NCBI RefSeq assembly: GCF_000526515.1
Contig: NZ_JAGF01000001.1
Coordinates: 1,488,001-1,552,000, forward strand
Length of the DNA stretch: 64,000 nucleotides
Direction of reading: 5' to 3'
Source of the DNA: Cellulomonas sp. KRMCY2
Lineage (GTDB): Bacteria; Actinomycetota; Actinomycetes; Actinomycetales; Cellulomonadaceae
Every line of letters starts with the position of its first letter. The first letter of the stretch is position 1. Positions 50,958 to 59,535 of the stretch are shown one piece after another. A model generated the notes under the pieces. The model was not told the DNA's origin. It did no database searches and was given only the letters and a program-made list of their open reading frames with translations. A program made the translations under genes and the position numbers.

Positions 50958-51955
50958 GCGAGTCGAGCGCCCCGACGACCCAGCGGATCACGCTGGCCAA
51001 GGCGATCAACCTCGGCCTCCGGGCCGCCCTCGAGGGTGACCCGAAGGTCATGCTCATGGGCGAGGACATCGGCATGCTCGGCGGGGTGTTCCGGGTGACA
51101 GACGGGCTGCAGAAGGACTTCGGTCCGGACCGCGTCGTCGACACGCCCCTGGCGGAGTCCGGCATCGTCGGCACCGCCATCGGGCTCGCGCTGCGCGGCT
51201 ACCGGCCGGTCTGCGAGATCCAGTTCGACGGCTTCATCTTCCCGGCCTTCGACCAGATCACGACCCAGCTGGCCAAGATGCGCTACCGCTCGCGCGGGCG
51301 GCTCTCGCTGCCCGTGGTGATCCGGGTCCCGTTCGGTGGCGGCATCGGTGCGGTCGAGCACCACAGCGAGTCGCCCGAGGTGCTCTTCGCGCACACCGCG
51401 GGCCTGCGGGTGGTGTCCCCGGCGACGCCGTCCGACGCGTTCACGATGATCCAGGAGGCGATCGCCTCCCCCGACCCGGTGCTCTTCTTCGAGCCCAAGG
51501 GGCGGTACTGGGACAAGGCCGAGGTGGACCTGACCGCGACGAGCGGGGCAGGCCTGGACGCGGCCCGGGTCGCCCGGGTCGGCACGGACGTGACGGTCGT
51601 CGCGCACGGGCCCACCGTGGCGACGGCGTTGCGCGCCGCCGCGGCCGCGGCGACGCAGGGCACGAGCATCGAGGTCGTCGACCTGCGCACGATCTCGCCG
51701 TTGGACACCGCGACCATCGCGGCGTCCGTGCGCAAGACGGGTCGCTGCGTCGTGGTGCACGAGGCCCCGGTGCTCTACGGGACCGGCGCCGAGGTCGCCG
51801 CCCGGATCACCGAGGAGTGCTTCTTCAGCCTCGAGGCACCCGTGCTGCGGGTGGGCGGCTTCCACAGCCCGTACCCCGTCGCGCGGCTGGAGCACGAGTA
51901 CCTGCCGAGCCTGGACCGCGTGCTCGACGCCGTGGACCGGGCGATGGCGATGTGA
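50954..51955 (+). CDS. bkdB: 2-oxoacid dehydrogenase E1 beta
   Basis: A 333-aa transketolase-like subunit pairing with E1alpha to form the alpha2beta2 decarboxylase. It has the conserved LMGEDIG, DTPLAESGIVGTAIGLA, QFDGFIFPAFDQ and VRVPFGGGIGAVEHHSES blocks. It overlaps E1alpha by 4 nt. A 147-nt repeat-rich gap separates it from the E2 gene. Confidence 0.95.
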   Translation: MSESSAPTTQRITLAKAINLGLRAALEGDPKVMLMGEDIGMLGGVFRVTDGLQKDFGPDRVVDTPLAESGIVGTAIGLALRGYRPVCEIQFDGFIFPAFDQITTQLAKMRYRSRGRLSLPVVIRVPFGGGIGAVEHHSESPEVLFAHTAGLRVVSPATPSDAFTMIQEAIASPDPVLFFEPKGRYWDKAEVDLTATSGAGLDAARVARVGTDVTVVAHGPTVATALRAAAAAATQGTSIEVVDLRTISPLDTATIAASVRKTGRCVVVHEAPVLYGTGAEVAARITEECFFSLEAPVLRVGGFHSPYPVARLEHEYLPSLDRVLDAVDRAMAM

Positions 51956-51968
51956 CCCGGCCCGACGA

Positions 51969-52022
51969 CCGGCCGCCCCGCCTGCGCCGGCCGCCCCGCC
52001 TGCGCCGTCCGCCCCGCCTGCG
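51969..52022. repeat. Triplicate 18-nt tandem repeat after E1 beta
   Basis: Three copies of an 18-nt unit (CCGGCCGCCCCGCCTGCG; 51969, 51987, 52005) with one substitution in the third, beginning 14 nt after the stop codon. Confidence 0.9.
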
Positions 52023-52058
52023 CCGTCCGGCGTGACCTGACCGACCTGCCTGCCCGCT

Positions 52059-52089
52059 GACCGACCGACCGACCGACCGACCGACCGAC
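52059..52089. repeat. Tetranucleotide tract (GACC)7.75 upstream of E2
   Basis: An uninterrupted GACC tract ends one base before the GAGGAG ribosome site of the E2 gene. Slippage would change the distance between upstream mRNA and the E2 start. Confidence 0.92.
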
Positions 52090-52102
52090 TGAGGAGCATC
52101 CC

Positions 52103-53566
52103 GTGCCCAGGTACGAGCAGTTCCGCCTTCCCGACGCCGGTGAGGGCCTGACCGAGGCGGAGATCGTCGAGTGGCACGTCGCTGTCGGCGACCGCGTGCA
52201 GATCAACCAGACGATCGTGGAGATCGAGACGGCCAAGTCGCTCGTCGAGCTGCCGAGCCCCTTCGCAGGCGTCGTCACGGCGCTGCTCGCCGAGCCGGGC
52301 ACCACGGTCGAGGTCGGCACCCCGATCATCACCATCGACACCACCCCCGACGCCCCGCCCGAGCCGTCCGCCCCCGCCGACCTGTCCGCCTCCCCCGAGG
52401 CGTCAGCCCTCGGGGCGGTGCCGGGCGCTCCCGCCTCCGACAGCTCTGCGGGTGCCGGGGAGGGGTCGACGGTCGGCGGGGCCGTCCTCGTCGGGTACGG
52501 GGTCACCGGTCACAGCGCCACCCGCCGTCCGCGCCGCGCCGCCGACACCCCCGTCGAACCGTCGAACCCGCAGCCGGCCCCACAGCCGGCACCGCACCCG
52601 GCCCCGCGGGGTCACGGCGCCGACAACGGCGTGGGGGCGACGGGGATGCCGCACACGTCGAACCCGGTGCTGGCCAAGCCGCCGATCCGCAAGCTCGCCA
52701 AGGACCTCGGTGTCGACCTGGAGACCGTCCGTCCCACCGGTCCGGGCGGCATCGTGACCCGCGAGGACGTGCTGGCCCGGTCGCAGGGCAACCAGCCGCA
52801 GAGCCTGGCGACGTACGTGGGCGACGACCAGCCGTGGCTCGCCTCCGGGCGGGTGGCCGACGACGGCCGGACGACGCGCGTCCCGGTCAAGTCCGTGCGC
52901 AAGCGGACCGCCGAGGCGATGGTCAGCAGCGCGTTCAGCGCGCCGCACGTCTCGGTCTTCCACACCGTGGACGTGACCAAGACGATGCGCCTGGTCGCCC
53001 GCCTCCGCGAGGACCGTGAGTTCGCCGACGTGCGGGTCACGCCGCTGCTGATCGCGATGAAGGCGCTGCTGCTCGCCGTCCGCCGCCACCCGGAGATCAA
53101 CGCGAGCTGGCAGGACGAGACGCAGGAGATCGTCTACAAGCACTACGTGAACCTCGGCATCGCGGCCCAGACCCCGCGCGGCCTGATCGTGCCGAACATC
53201 AAGGATGCGCACCGCCTCGGCCTGCACGACCTCGCCGTCGCCCTCGCCGAGCTGACTGCGACGGCACGGGCCGGCCGCACCGCTCCGGCGGACATGACCG
53301 ACGGGACCATCACGGTCACCAACGTCGGCGTCTTCGGCATCGACACCGGCACCCCGATCCTCAACCCGGGGGAGTCCGCGATCCTGGCCTTCGGGGCGAT
53401 CCGCGAGCAGCCGTGGGTGCACAAGGGCAAGATCCGGGTGCGGCACGTGACCCAGCTCGCACTGTCCTTCGACCACCGGCTGGTCGACGGCGGTCTCGGG
53501 TCACGGTTCCTGTCCGACGTCGCCTCGGTGCTCGAGGAGCCCGGGCAAGGCCTGGTCTGGGGCTGA
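52103..53566 (+). CDS. bkdC: Dihydrolipoamide acyltransferase E2
   Basis: A 487-aa E2 core subunit. The lipoyl domain carries the modified Lys45 in IETAKSLVEL. An Ala/Pro-rich linker and E3-binding domain (about 190-225, PPIRKLAKDLGVDL) follow. The catalytic domain ends with the acyltransferase motif SFDHRLVDGG. GTG 52103 follows GAGGAG. No lipoamide dehydrogenase (E3) is encoded nearby, so a shared E3 is expected. Confidence 0.95.
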   Translation: MPRYEQFRLPDAGEGLTEAEIVEWHVAVGDRVQINQTIVEIETAKSLVELPSPFAGVVTALLAEPGTTVEVGTPIITIDTTPDAPPEPSAPADLSASPEASALGAVPGAPASDSSAGAGEGSTVGGAVLVGYGVTGHSATRRPRRAADTPVEPSNPQPAPQPAPHPAPRGHGADNGVGATGMPHTSNPVLAKPPIRKLAKDLGVDLETVRPTGPGGIVTREDVLARSQGNQPQSLATYVGDDQPWLASGRVADDGRTTRVPVKSVRKRTAEAMVSSAFSAPHVSVFHTVDVTKTMRLVARLREDREFADVRVTPLLIAMKALLLAVRRHPEINASWQDETQEIVYKHYVNLGIAAQTPRGLIVPNIKDAHRLGLHDLAVALAELTATARAGRTAPADMTDGTITVTNVGVFGIDTGTPILNPGESAILAFGAIREQPWVHKGKIRVRHVTQLALSFDHRLVDGGLGSRFLSDVASVLEEPGQGLVWG

Positions 53567-53615
53567 GGCACCCGACGTCGCCCCGCGTGGAACGGCTCGG
53601 CCGGGGCGGTCGGGA

Positions 53616-54080
53616 TCAGCCCGCGCGACGCCCCGCCAGCAGGAGATCCCTGGTGATCTCCATCTGCCCGTGGTGCTGAGCGAGCTCCTCGACGACGTGC
53701 AGCAGCGCTGCGCCCTGCGTCCTGATCCCGTGGTCGAGGGCGTGCGGCGTGCTCGCCCGGAGCGGTGCATCGGGCTCGGCGGCCAGCGCGTCCCGGTGGA
53801 GCCGGGAGCGGACGGTCGAGGCCCGCTCGAGGAGGGGACCGACCGGTCCGGCGGCGCGGAACTCGGCGTCCCGGTCCCGATCGAGCGGACGACCGGCGAC
53901 CCGGTGACCGGCCCATGCCTCGATCACGCCGAGGCAGTGGGTCAGGATCGCGAAGGGGGTGTTGGCGCCGTCGATCGTCGGGGCCTGGTTCGCCAGCTCG
54001 TCCCCGAGGTCCTTGACGATCGTCACCATGCCGGAGAGGGCCCGATCGGTGACGTACAGGTACTCCTCAGCCGTGATCAT
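53616..54080 (-). CDS. DinB/DUF664-family protein
   Basis: A 154-aa four-helix bundle protein of the DinB superfamily. His residues at HCLGV (48), HALDHG (113) and ELAQHHGQM (136-137) are placed as in the metal-binding triad. Members act as thiol-dependent transferases or are uncharacterised. ATG 54080 is preceded by TATCGT at exactly six bases. Monocistronic, between E2 and the Bat-like operon. Confidence 0.87.
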   Translation of the reverse strand: MITAEEYLYVTDRALSGMVTIVKDLGDELANQAPTIDGANTPFAILTHCLGVIEAWAGHRVAGRPLDRDRDAEFRAAGPVGPLLERASTVRSRLHRDALAAEPDAPLRASTPHALDHGIRTQGAALLHVVEELAQHHGQMEITRDLLLAGRRAG

Positions 54081-54086
54081 GCGGAG

Positions 54087-54092
54087 ACGATA
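54087..54092 (-). promoter_or_regulatory. Candidate -10 box (TATCGT) of the DinB gene
   Basis: Minus-strand TATCGT, six bases, then ATG 54080; no Shine-Dalgarno present. Confidence 0.45.
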
Positions 54093-54124
54093 CCGAGGTC
54101 GTGCGTCCTCGGAACCGCGCCTGC

Positions 54125-54958
54125 TCACCAGTCCCGCGTCCCGCTCCCGCCGCCCTGCCCGTTCTCCTCCTGGCGCTGGGCCTCCGCGTCGGCCTCCGCC
54201 TCGGCGTTGCGCTGGGCGAGCTCCTCCTGCCGCTGCTCCTCCTGCTCCCGCGGGGTCTGGTCGCCGTCGGCCGGCTCCTCGGTCTGCTCGGGCTGCGACG
54301 CCTGCTCGGCCTGGTCCGCCTTGTCCCCGAGGCGGTCCTGGGACTCCTCGTTCTGCTGCTGCTGCTCCGGCGGCATCTGGTCCTCGTCCTGGCACGTCTC
54401 GTCGGCGCGCGCCGCCTGCGCGGCCGTGTAGTCGGACTCCGCCCACGCGGCGTACTCCTGGGACTCCTCGCGCAGCTCCTGGGGTGTCCGTGGTGCCAGC
54501 AGCGCGACGCCCGGGTCCTGCGCGATGTCGGCCTCGAGCTGGTCGGCCTCGGCCGCGATCCCGGTGGCCTGCTCCATCTCGTCGTCGCCCCAGGCCTCGA
54601 GGACGAGCGCACGGTTGATCTGCACCATGCACCTGCTCGGGTCCGGGACCAGCTCGAGCGCGTGGTCGAGCTCGTCGAGCGCGTCCCACAGGTCCCCCTG
54701 CTGGTAGCGCGCCGTGCCGGTGTTGAACGGTGCCTTCCATCGCTCGACCAGGTTGGCGACGCCCACCGCCTCGAACGTCCGGGCGGCGGCGGCGTGGTCG
54801 CCGTCCTCGAAGCTCGCGATGCCGGAGGCGTTGAGACCGACCTTGACCGACAGGATCACCCCGAGCACGACAGCGGTCAGCCAGGCCGGGGACGTCCCCC
54901 ACAGGAGCCAGGCACGCCGTCGACGACGCCGCTGCTGCTCGGCGGTCCGGTACGTCAT
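54125..54958 (-). CDS. TPR-type membrane protein with Glu/Gln-rich tail (BatC-like)
   Basis: A 277-aa protein with an Arg-rich cytoplasmic start and one membrane helix (about 20-42). A helical TPR-like region follows (NTGTARYQQGDLWDALDELD and related). A long acidic, Gln/Glu-rich C-terminus (about 195-265) is probably coiled or disordered. It is the last gene of the minus-strand MoxR operon, overlapping the VWA gene by ATGA. It takes the place of BatC in Bat operons. Confidence 0.8.
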   Translation of the reverse strand: MTYRTAEQQRRRRRRAWLLWGTSPAWLTAVVLGVILSVKVGLNASGIASFEDGDHAAAARTFEAVGVANLVERWKAPFNTGTARYQQGDLWDALDELDHALELVPDPSRCMVQINRALVLEAWGDDEMEQATGIAAEADQLEADIAQDPGVALLAPRTPQELREESQEYAAWAESDYTAAQAARADETCQDEDQMPPEQQQQNEESQDRLGDKADQAEQASQPEQTEEPADGDQTPREQEEQRQEELAQRNAEAEADAEAQRQEENGQGGGSGTRDW

Positions 54959-56034
54959 GGCGCGCCCCCGTCCGGCGCCGCGCGGTCGTTCGGTGCGCTG
55001 CCGGTCGCCGCGTTGCCGGTCGCCGATCTCCGGGCCGCACGGCGTCGCACGGGAGTCCACGAGCCGGCGACCGACCAGGCCTCGGCGGCCAGCAGGGCCA
55101 CCAGCACGAGGGCGATCGGCCAGGTCACCGCCGACCACAGGGTCTGCTCGCGCCGGCCGTCGGTGGCGATCTCCTCGGGGTCGAGCCCGGCGACGAGGGA
55201 CGTGACCTCGTCCGGGCCGGTCCGGTGCACGTACGGCACGCCGAGCTGGTCCGCCACCGTGCGCAGCGTGTCCTCGTCGATCCGCGAGATGGCCTGCGGG
55301 GCGTCGGCGCCGTCGCCGTCGAGGATGTACGCCGCGTCCGGGTCGGGGTCGAGGGAGCCGTCGTAGGAGCGCATCGGGCCGCCCTGCGCCGTGCCGTAGC
55401 CGAGCACCGCGCCGCCGTCGACGAGCGGGTCGAGGGCCGCGAAGGAGGCCGGCTCGCCGGGCGTCGTCTGCTCGCCGTCGGACAGGAAGAACACCAGCCG
55501 CACGTGCGAGGGGTTGCGGTCGGCCGCGCCCTCGAGAGCGCTGGTGAGGGCCGCCAGTGGACGGTCGACGAGCGAGCCGGAGGAGTACGCGGTGATCTCC
55601 TGCTGGACCGTCTGGGTCCAGGCGCCGACGGCGCGACCGTCGGTGGTCAGCGGCAGCTGGCGGGTGGCCTGGCTGTCCCAGCCGATGATCGAGTAGCGGG
55701 CGCCGGGCACCGCGGCGACCAGGGCCGGCAGGTCGTGCCGCACACCGTCCAGGCGCGGGGTGCCCTGACCCCAGTCCTCGGCCGCCATCGAGCCGGTGCG
55801 GTCCACGACGAAGAAGATCTCGACGGCGACGCCCATCTCCTGGTCGGTGGTGGTCGGCACCGACGGCCCGAGACCCAGGCCGAGGGCGGCGAGCAGTGCT
55901 GCGGAGCGCAGCCACCACCGGCCGCGCAGGGGCGCCGACCTGCCGGGGCGCAGCGCCTCGCGGACCGCGAGGACGAGCGGCGGGCCCAGCAGCAGGAGCA
56001 GCCAGCCGGCACCGATCAGTGGACGGAGGGTCAT
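54955..56034 (-). CDS. VWA-domain membrane protein (BatB-like)
   Basis: A 359-aa protein with N-terminal helices, a VWA domain with a MIDAS-like VDRTGSM (DxxGS rather than strict DxSxS) and LSDGEQTTPGE. A C-terminal membrane helix (about 310-330) follows. ATG 56034 overlaps the neighbouring VWA gene's stop as ATGA. It may be a metal-binding scaffold acted on by MoxR. Confidence 0.88.
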   Translation of the reverse strand: MTLRPLIGAGWLLLLLGPPLVLAVREALRPGRSAPLRGRWWLRSAALLAALGLGLGPSVPTTTDQEMGVAVEIFFVVDRTGSMAAEDWGQGTPRLDGVRHDLPALVAAVPGARYSIIGWDSQATRQLPLTTDGRAVGAWTQTVQQEITAYSSGSLVDRPLAALTSALEGAADRNPSHVRLVFFLSDGEQTTPGEPASFAALDPLVDGGAVLGYGTAQGGPMRSYDGSLDPDPDAAYILDGDGADAPQAISRIDEDTLRTVADQLGVPYVHRTGPDEVTSLVAGLDPEEIATDGRREQTLWSAVTWPIALVLVALLAAEAWSVAGSWTPVRRRAARRSATGNAATGSAPNDRAAPDGGAP

Positions 56035-57056
56035 TCGCGCGCCCTCCATCGCAGGGCGACGAGCCCGACGAGCCCGATGACGAGCAGGGCGAACCACGGC
56101 CCGGGCCGATCGATGAGCAGCACCTGGGGGTCGTCGTCGAGCGCGACGGCCTGCTGGGCCGTGACGTCGTCGATCACGGACCGGACGGCTGTCGGGTCCT
56201 CGGCGAACCAGGTCATCCCGCCCGACTCCTCGACGGCCGTGGTGAACTCGAGGTTCTGCGCCGAGCCGCGCAGCGACTCGTCACCGCCGTACAGGCCGTA
56301 CAGCTGGACGTCACGGCCGCTGACCAGGTCGACCGCCTGCGGCAGGGTGTAGATCGGCTCGCCGAGGACGTCGTTGTCGGTGGCCAGGATGATCGACCGG
56401 GACCGGTCGGTGGCCTGCTCGTCGAAGAGCAGCGCACACGTCGCCAGGCCGTCGCCGATCAGCGAGGACTCGCCGACCACCCCCTCGGTGCCGCTGATGA
56501 ACCCGAGGATCTCCTCCAGGCCGTCCCAGGTCAGCGGGTCCTCGGGGTCGAAGCCCTCGATGTCGAAGGACAGCGCACGCCGTGCCGTCTCGAGCTCCTC
56601 GAGGACGAGGGTGTAGTCGTCGGTGAGCGGGAAGACCGTGCGCGAGGTGGAGTTGAACACCGACAGGGCGATGCGCTCGCCCGAGAAGCTGTCGACCAGG
56701 TCGGCGAACGTCGCGGTGATCGCCGAGTCGAACGGGACCATCGAGCCGGACACGTCGAGGCACAGCACGATGTCGCGGGTCCCGAGCCGTTCGGTGACGA
56801 CCTCGCGCTGCACCGGCCGGGCCGCGAGCACCCCGGCCCCGACGACCGCGAGGACCAGGGCGACGACCCCCGCCACCCGGACCAGCTGGTACCTGCGCAT
56901 CGCACGCTGCACCTGCGGGAGCTGCTCGAGGTACTCGGTGTGCGCGACCCAGCGCGCATCGCCGGACGGTTCGCCACGCCGGCGCCAGGCGACCGCCGCC
57001 ACACCTGCGACGACGACCAGGCAACCGCCCAGCAGCCACGGCCACACCAGGCTCAC
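56031..57056 (-). CDS. VWA-domain membrane protein (BatA-like)
   Basis: A 341-aa protein: N-terminal helix, an Arg-rich segment and a second helix. A VWA domain with canonical MIDAS DVSGSM and an ILATDN strand follows, then a C-terminal helix. GTG 57056 overlaps the preceding gene as GTGA; a GTG one codon upstream is also possible. Together with the second VWA protein it forms the BatA/BatB pair. Confidence 0.9.
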   Translation of the reverse strand: MSLVWPWLLGGCLVVVAGVAAVAWRRRGEPSGDARWVAHTEYLEQLPQVQRAMRRYQLVRVAGVVALVLAVVGAGVLAARPVQREVVTERLGTRDIVLCLDVSGSMVPFDSAITATFADLVDSFSGERIALSVFNSTSRTVFPLTDDYTLVLEELETARRALSFDIEGFDPEDPLTWDGLEEILGFISGTEGVVGESSLIGDGLATCALLFDEQATDRSRSIILATDNDVLGEPIYTLPQAVDLVSGRDVQLYGLYGGDESLRGSAQNLEFTTAVEESGGMTWFAEDPTAVRSVIDDVTAQQAVALDDDPQVLLIDRPGPWFALLVIGLVGLVALRWRARE

Positions 57057-57541
57057 CACTGGCTGATCACCCGCCGGGCGCCCTGGAGGGCGTTCTCGGT
57101 CGACGCGCCGACCGTCCCGAACCGGGCGAACGACGGCCGGTAGTAGCTCTCGATCAGCGTCGCGAGCCGCTTGGCGCCGTCGATCCGCCGCAGCTCGCTG
57201 AGCGTCAGGACGCGCGCGTCGACCCCACGGCGGATGGTGGCGAAGTCCCGCACGACGGCGCTGAGCTCGAGGTGCACGCCTCGGGCATCGAGCTCGCCGG
57301 CGTCGAAGCGCCGCTCGACCTCGTCGACCCGTGCGAGGTAGAGCGGTCGCACCGTCGCGAACCGGTCTCCGTGGCGCGCGTGCACGGCCGGTGGTGGCGG
57401 CGGCGGACCCGGCTCGGCCCGGCGGCGCGTGGTGACCAGGACCGCCACGACCCAGCCGACCGCGAGGAGCAGGAGGGCGAGGCCGAGCGGGAGCACCCAC
57501 CAGGCGAACGCCACCGGGCCGTTGAGCTCATCGACGGGCAC
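57053..57541 (-). CDS. Small membrane protein of the MoxR-VWA operon (DUF4381-like)
   Basis: A 162-aa protein with one membrane helix (about 10-36), a Pro-rich turn and a helical soluble domain. Position between DUF58 and VWA genes is typical of DUF4381 proteins. GTG 57541 overlaps the DUF58 stop region by 14 nt. Family membership is tentative. Confidence 0.75.
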   Translation of the reverse strand: MPVDELNGPVAFAWWVLPLGLALLLLAVGWVVAVLVTTRRRAEPGPPPPPPAVHARHGDRFATVRPLYLARVDEVERRFDAGELDARGVHLELSAVVRDFATIRRGVDARVLTLSELRRIDGAKRLATLIESYYRPSFARFGTVGASTENALQGARRVISQW

Positions 57542-58433
57542 GGCGGCTCCGCGTGAGCAGGTCGACCATGGCCGGGACGACGTCGTCGCTGCTGCGGACC
57601 ACGACGTCGTGCACCCTCAGCCGGCGCAGCATCGCGGCGCGTTCGGCTGCCTGCTCGGCCCGTCGCGCGGCGGCTGCTGCCTGCAGCTCCGCACGGCCCT
57701 GCAACCAGGCGGGGACCGTCCAGCCGTCGCCGACGTCGCGCGTGCGCGGCGCACCCGCCGCGAAACCGGACGGGACGCTCAGCGGGTCGGCGTCGGCCAC
57801 CGAGAGCACCAGCAGCTCGTGCCGCGTGCAGACGTTGCGCAGCGCCTGGGCGTGGGCGGACGTCGGGTTGGCCTCGTCGGTCAGCAGCACGACGAGCGCC
57901 CGACGCGTGAAGCCGCCGGCGACGCGGTCCAGGACCCGGTCGAGGTCCGACGGCGGAGCGTCCAGCGTGATGGCGCGCTCGATGAGCCGCAGCACGACCT
58001 CGAGGTGCGCCGTGCCGCCGCGCGGCGGCAGCTGGCGAAGGCGCCCGGAGTCGGCGGCGACCAGCGCGACCCGGTCGCCGCGGTCCCGCGCGAGGTAGGC
58101 GATCAGCGTCGCGGCGTTCGTCACGACGTCGCCCTTGGGCTCACCGCCTGCGCTCGCTGCTGCCATCGTCCGGCCGGTGTCGACAGCCAGCACGAGCGTG
58201 AGGTTGCTCTGCCGCACGAACCGCTTGATGACCGGGATGCCGGTCCGCGCGCTCGACTTCCAGTCGATGTCCCCGACGTCGTCGCCAGGGGTGTAGAGCG
58301 AGAGGTCGTCGAAGTCCTGCCCGTGGCCCTGCAGCACCGAGCGGTGCCGCCCGTCGAGCAGACCGGTGGCTCGGCGGGTGACCGGAAGCTCGAGCCGGGC
58401 CCGCAGGTGCGCGAGGCGGGAGGCGTTCGGCAC
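57528..58433 (-). CDS. DUF58 protein (locus B)
   Basis: A 301-aa soluble DUF58 protein with the signature YTPGDDVGDIDWKSSARTG and a VWA-like fold (LVLAVDTGRTM). Unlike the locus A copy it lacks N-terminal membrane helices. It follows the moxR gene by 14 nt. Confidence 0.92.
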   Translation of the reverse strand: MPNASRLAHLRARLELPVTRRATGLLDGRHRSVLQGHGQDFDDLSLYTPGDDVGDIDWKSSARTGIPVIKRFVRQSNLTLVLAVDTGRTMAAASAGGEPKGDVVTNAATLIAYLARDRGDRVALVAADSGRLRQLPPRGGTAHLEVVLRLIERAITLDAPPSDLDRVLDRVAGGFTRRALVVLLTDEANPTSAHAQALRNVCTRHELLVLSVADADPLSVPSGFAAGAPRTRDVGDGWTVPAWLQGRAELQAAAAARRAEQAAERAAMLRRLRVHDVVVRSSDDVVPAMVDLLTRSRRARR

Positions 58434-58447
58434 GGTGCCCGTGGTCC

Positions 58448-59440
58448 TCAGGGGGTCGGCACGGCGTCGAACACCGCGTCGACGAGCTGCTCCGGGGGGA
58501 CGTTGTCCGCGAGGGCGTCGAACGTGCGCACGAGGCGGTGCCGCAGCACCGGGTGGCGCATCGCCTTGATGTCCTCCGGGGTCACGTACGAGCGGCCGGC
58601 CTGCAGTGCCAGGGCCTGGCCGATCCGCATCAGGGCGATGCTGCCGCGCGGGCTGGCGCCGACCCTGATCATCGAGGTGATGCCCGGGATGGGCCGCGGG
58701 CCGTCACCCCGTGTCGTGGCGACCAGGTCGACGGCGTACCGCTTGATCGCGGCGTCGACGTAGACCCGGTCGACAGTCGCCTGCAGGGCCTCGAGGTCCG
58801 CCAGGGTGATCGGCTCGCCGGTGATCGGCGCGCTCTGGCGGCCGCTCGAGATGCGCTCGAGGACCTCGACCTCCTCGGCGGCGTCCGGGTAGCCGAGCAC
58901 CTCCTTGACCAGGAACCGGTCCATCTGGGCCTCGGGCAGCACGTAGGTGCCCTCCTCCTCGATAGGGTTCTGGGTCGCGAGCACCATGAACGGGTGCGGC
59001 AGGCGGTAGACCTCCCCGCCGATCGAGGTCTGCTTCTCCTGCATCGCCTCGAGCATCGCCGACTGCGTCTTGGCGCTCGACCGGTTGATCTCGTCGAGCA
59101 GCACGAGGTTGGCGTGCACCGGACCGAGCTGGGTGGTGAACGAGCCGGTCGCGTAGTTGAAGATCTGGGTGCCGACGATGTCGTTGGGCATCAGGTCGGG
59201 CGTGCACTGGATGCGTCGGAAGGAGCCGGAGACCGCCGCGGCCAGCGTCTGCGCGGCGGTCGTCTTGGCCAGCCCCGGCACGCTCTCGAGCAGGATGTGG
59301 CCGCCCGCCAGGAGGGTGCTGACCAGGGCCACCCGCAGGTTGTCCTGCCCGACGACGCGCTGGGCGAACACCGCGTCGATGCGGGCCAGCAGGCTCGTGA
59401 CCCTGCGGTGGTCCGCGTCGCTGATCGGCTCAGTCACCAT
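58448..59440 (-). CDS. MoxR-family AAA ATPase (locus B)
   Basis: A 330-aa ATPase with Walker A (SVPGLAKTT), Walker B (LVLLDEINR) and the ATQNPIEEEGTYVLPEAQMDRF sensor. ATG 59440 follows a GAAGGA site. It leads the operon moxR-DUF58-DUF4381-like-VWA-VWA-TPR and is a paralogue of the locus A ATPase at 40160-41173. Confidence 0.96.
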   Translation of the reverse strand: MVTEPISDADHRRVTSLLARIDAVFAQRVVGQDNLRVALVSTLLAGGHILLESVPGLAKTTAAQTLAAAVSGSFRRIQCTPDLMPNDIVGTQIFNYATGSFTTQLGPVHANLVLLDEINRSSAKTQSAMLEAMQEKQTSIGGEVYRLPHPFMVLATQNPIEEEGTYVLPEAQMDRFLVKEVLGYPDAAEEVEVLERISSGRQSAPITGEPITLADLEALQATVDRVYVDAAIKRYAVDLVATTRGDGPRPIPGITSMIRVGASPRGSIALMRIGQALALQAGRSYVTPEDIKAMRHPVLRHRLVRTFDALADNVPPEQLVDAVFDAVPTP

Positions 59441-59535
59441 GCGTCCTTCGACCTCCCTGCCGTCGCCGTCGGCCGTCGGCCGTGCGGTGCCCCGGCCCTG
59501 ACGGGCCGCTGGTGAGTATGCCAGCCACCCGGCGG

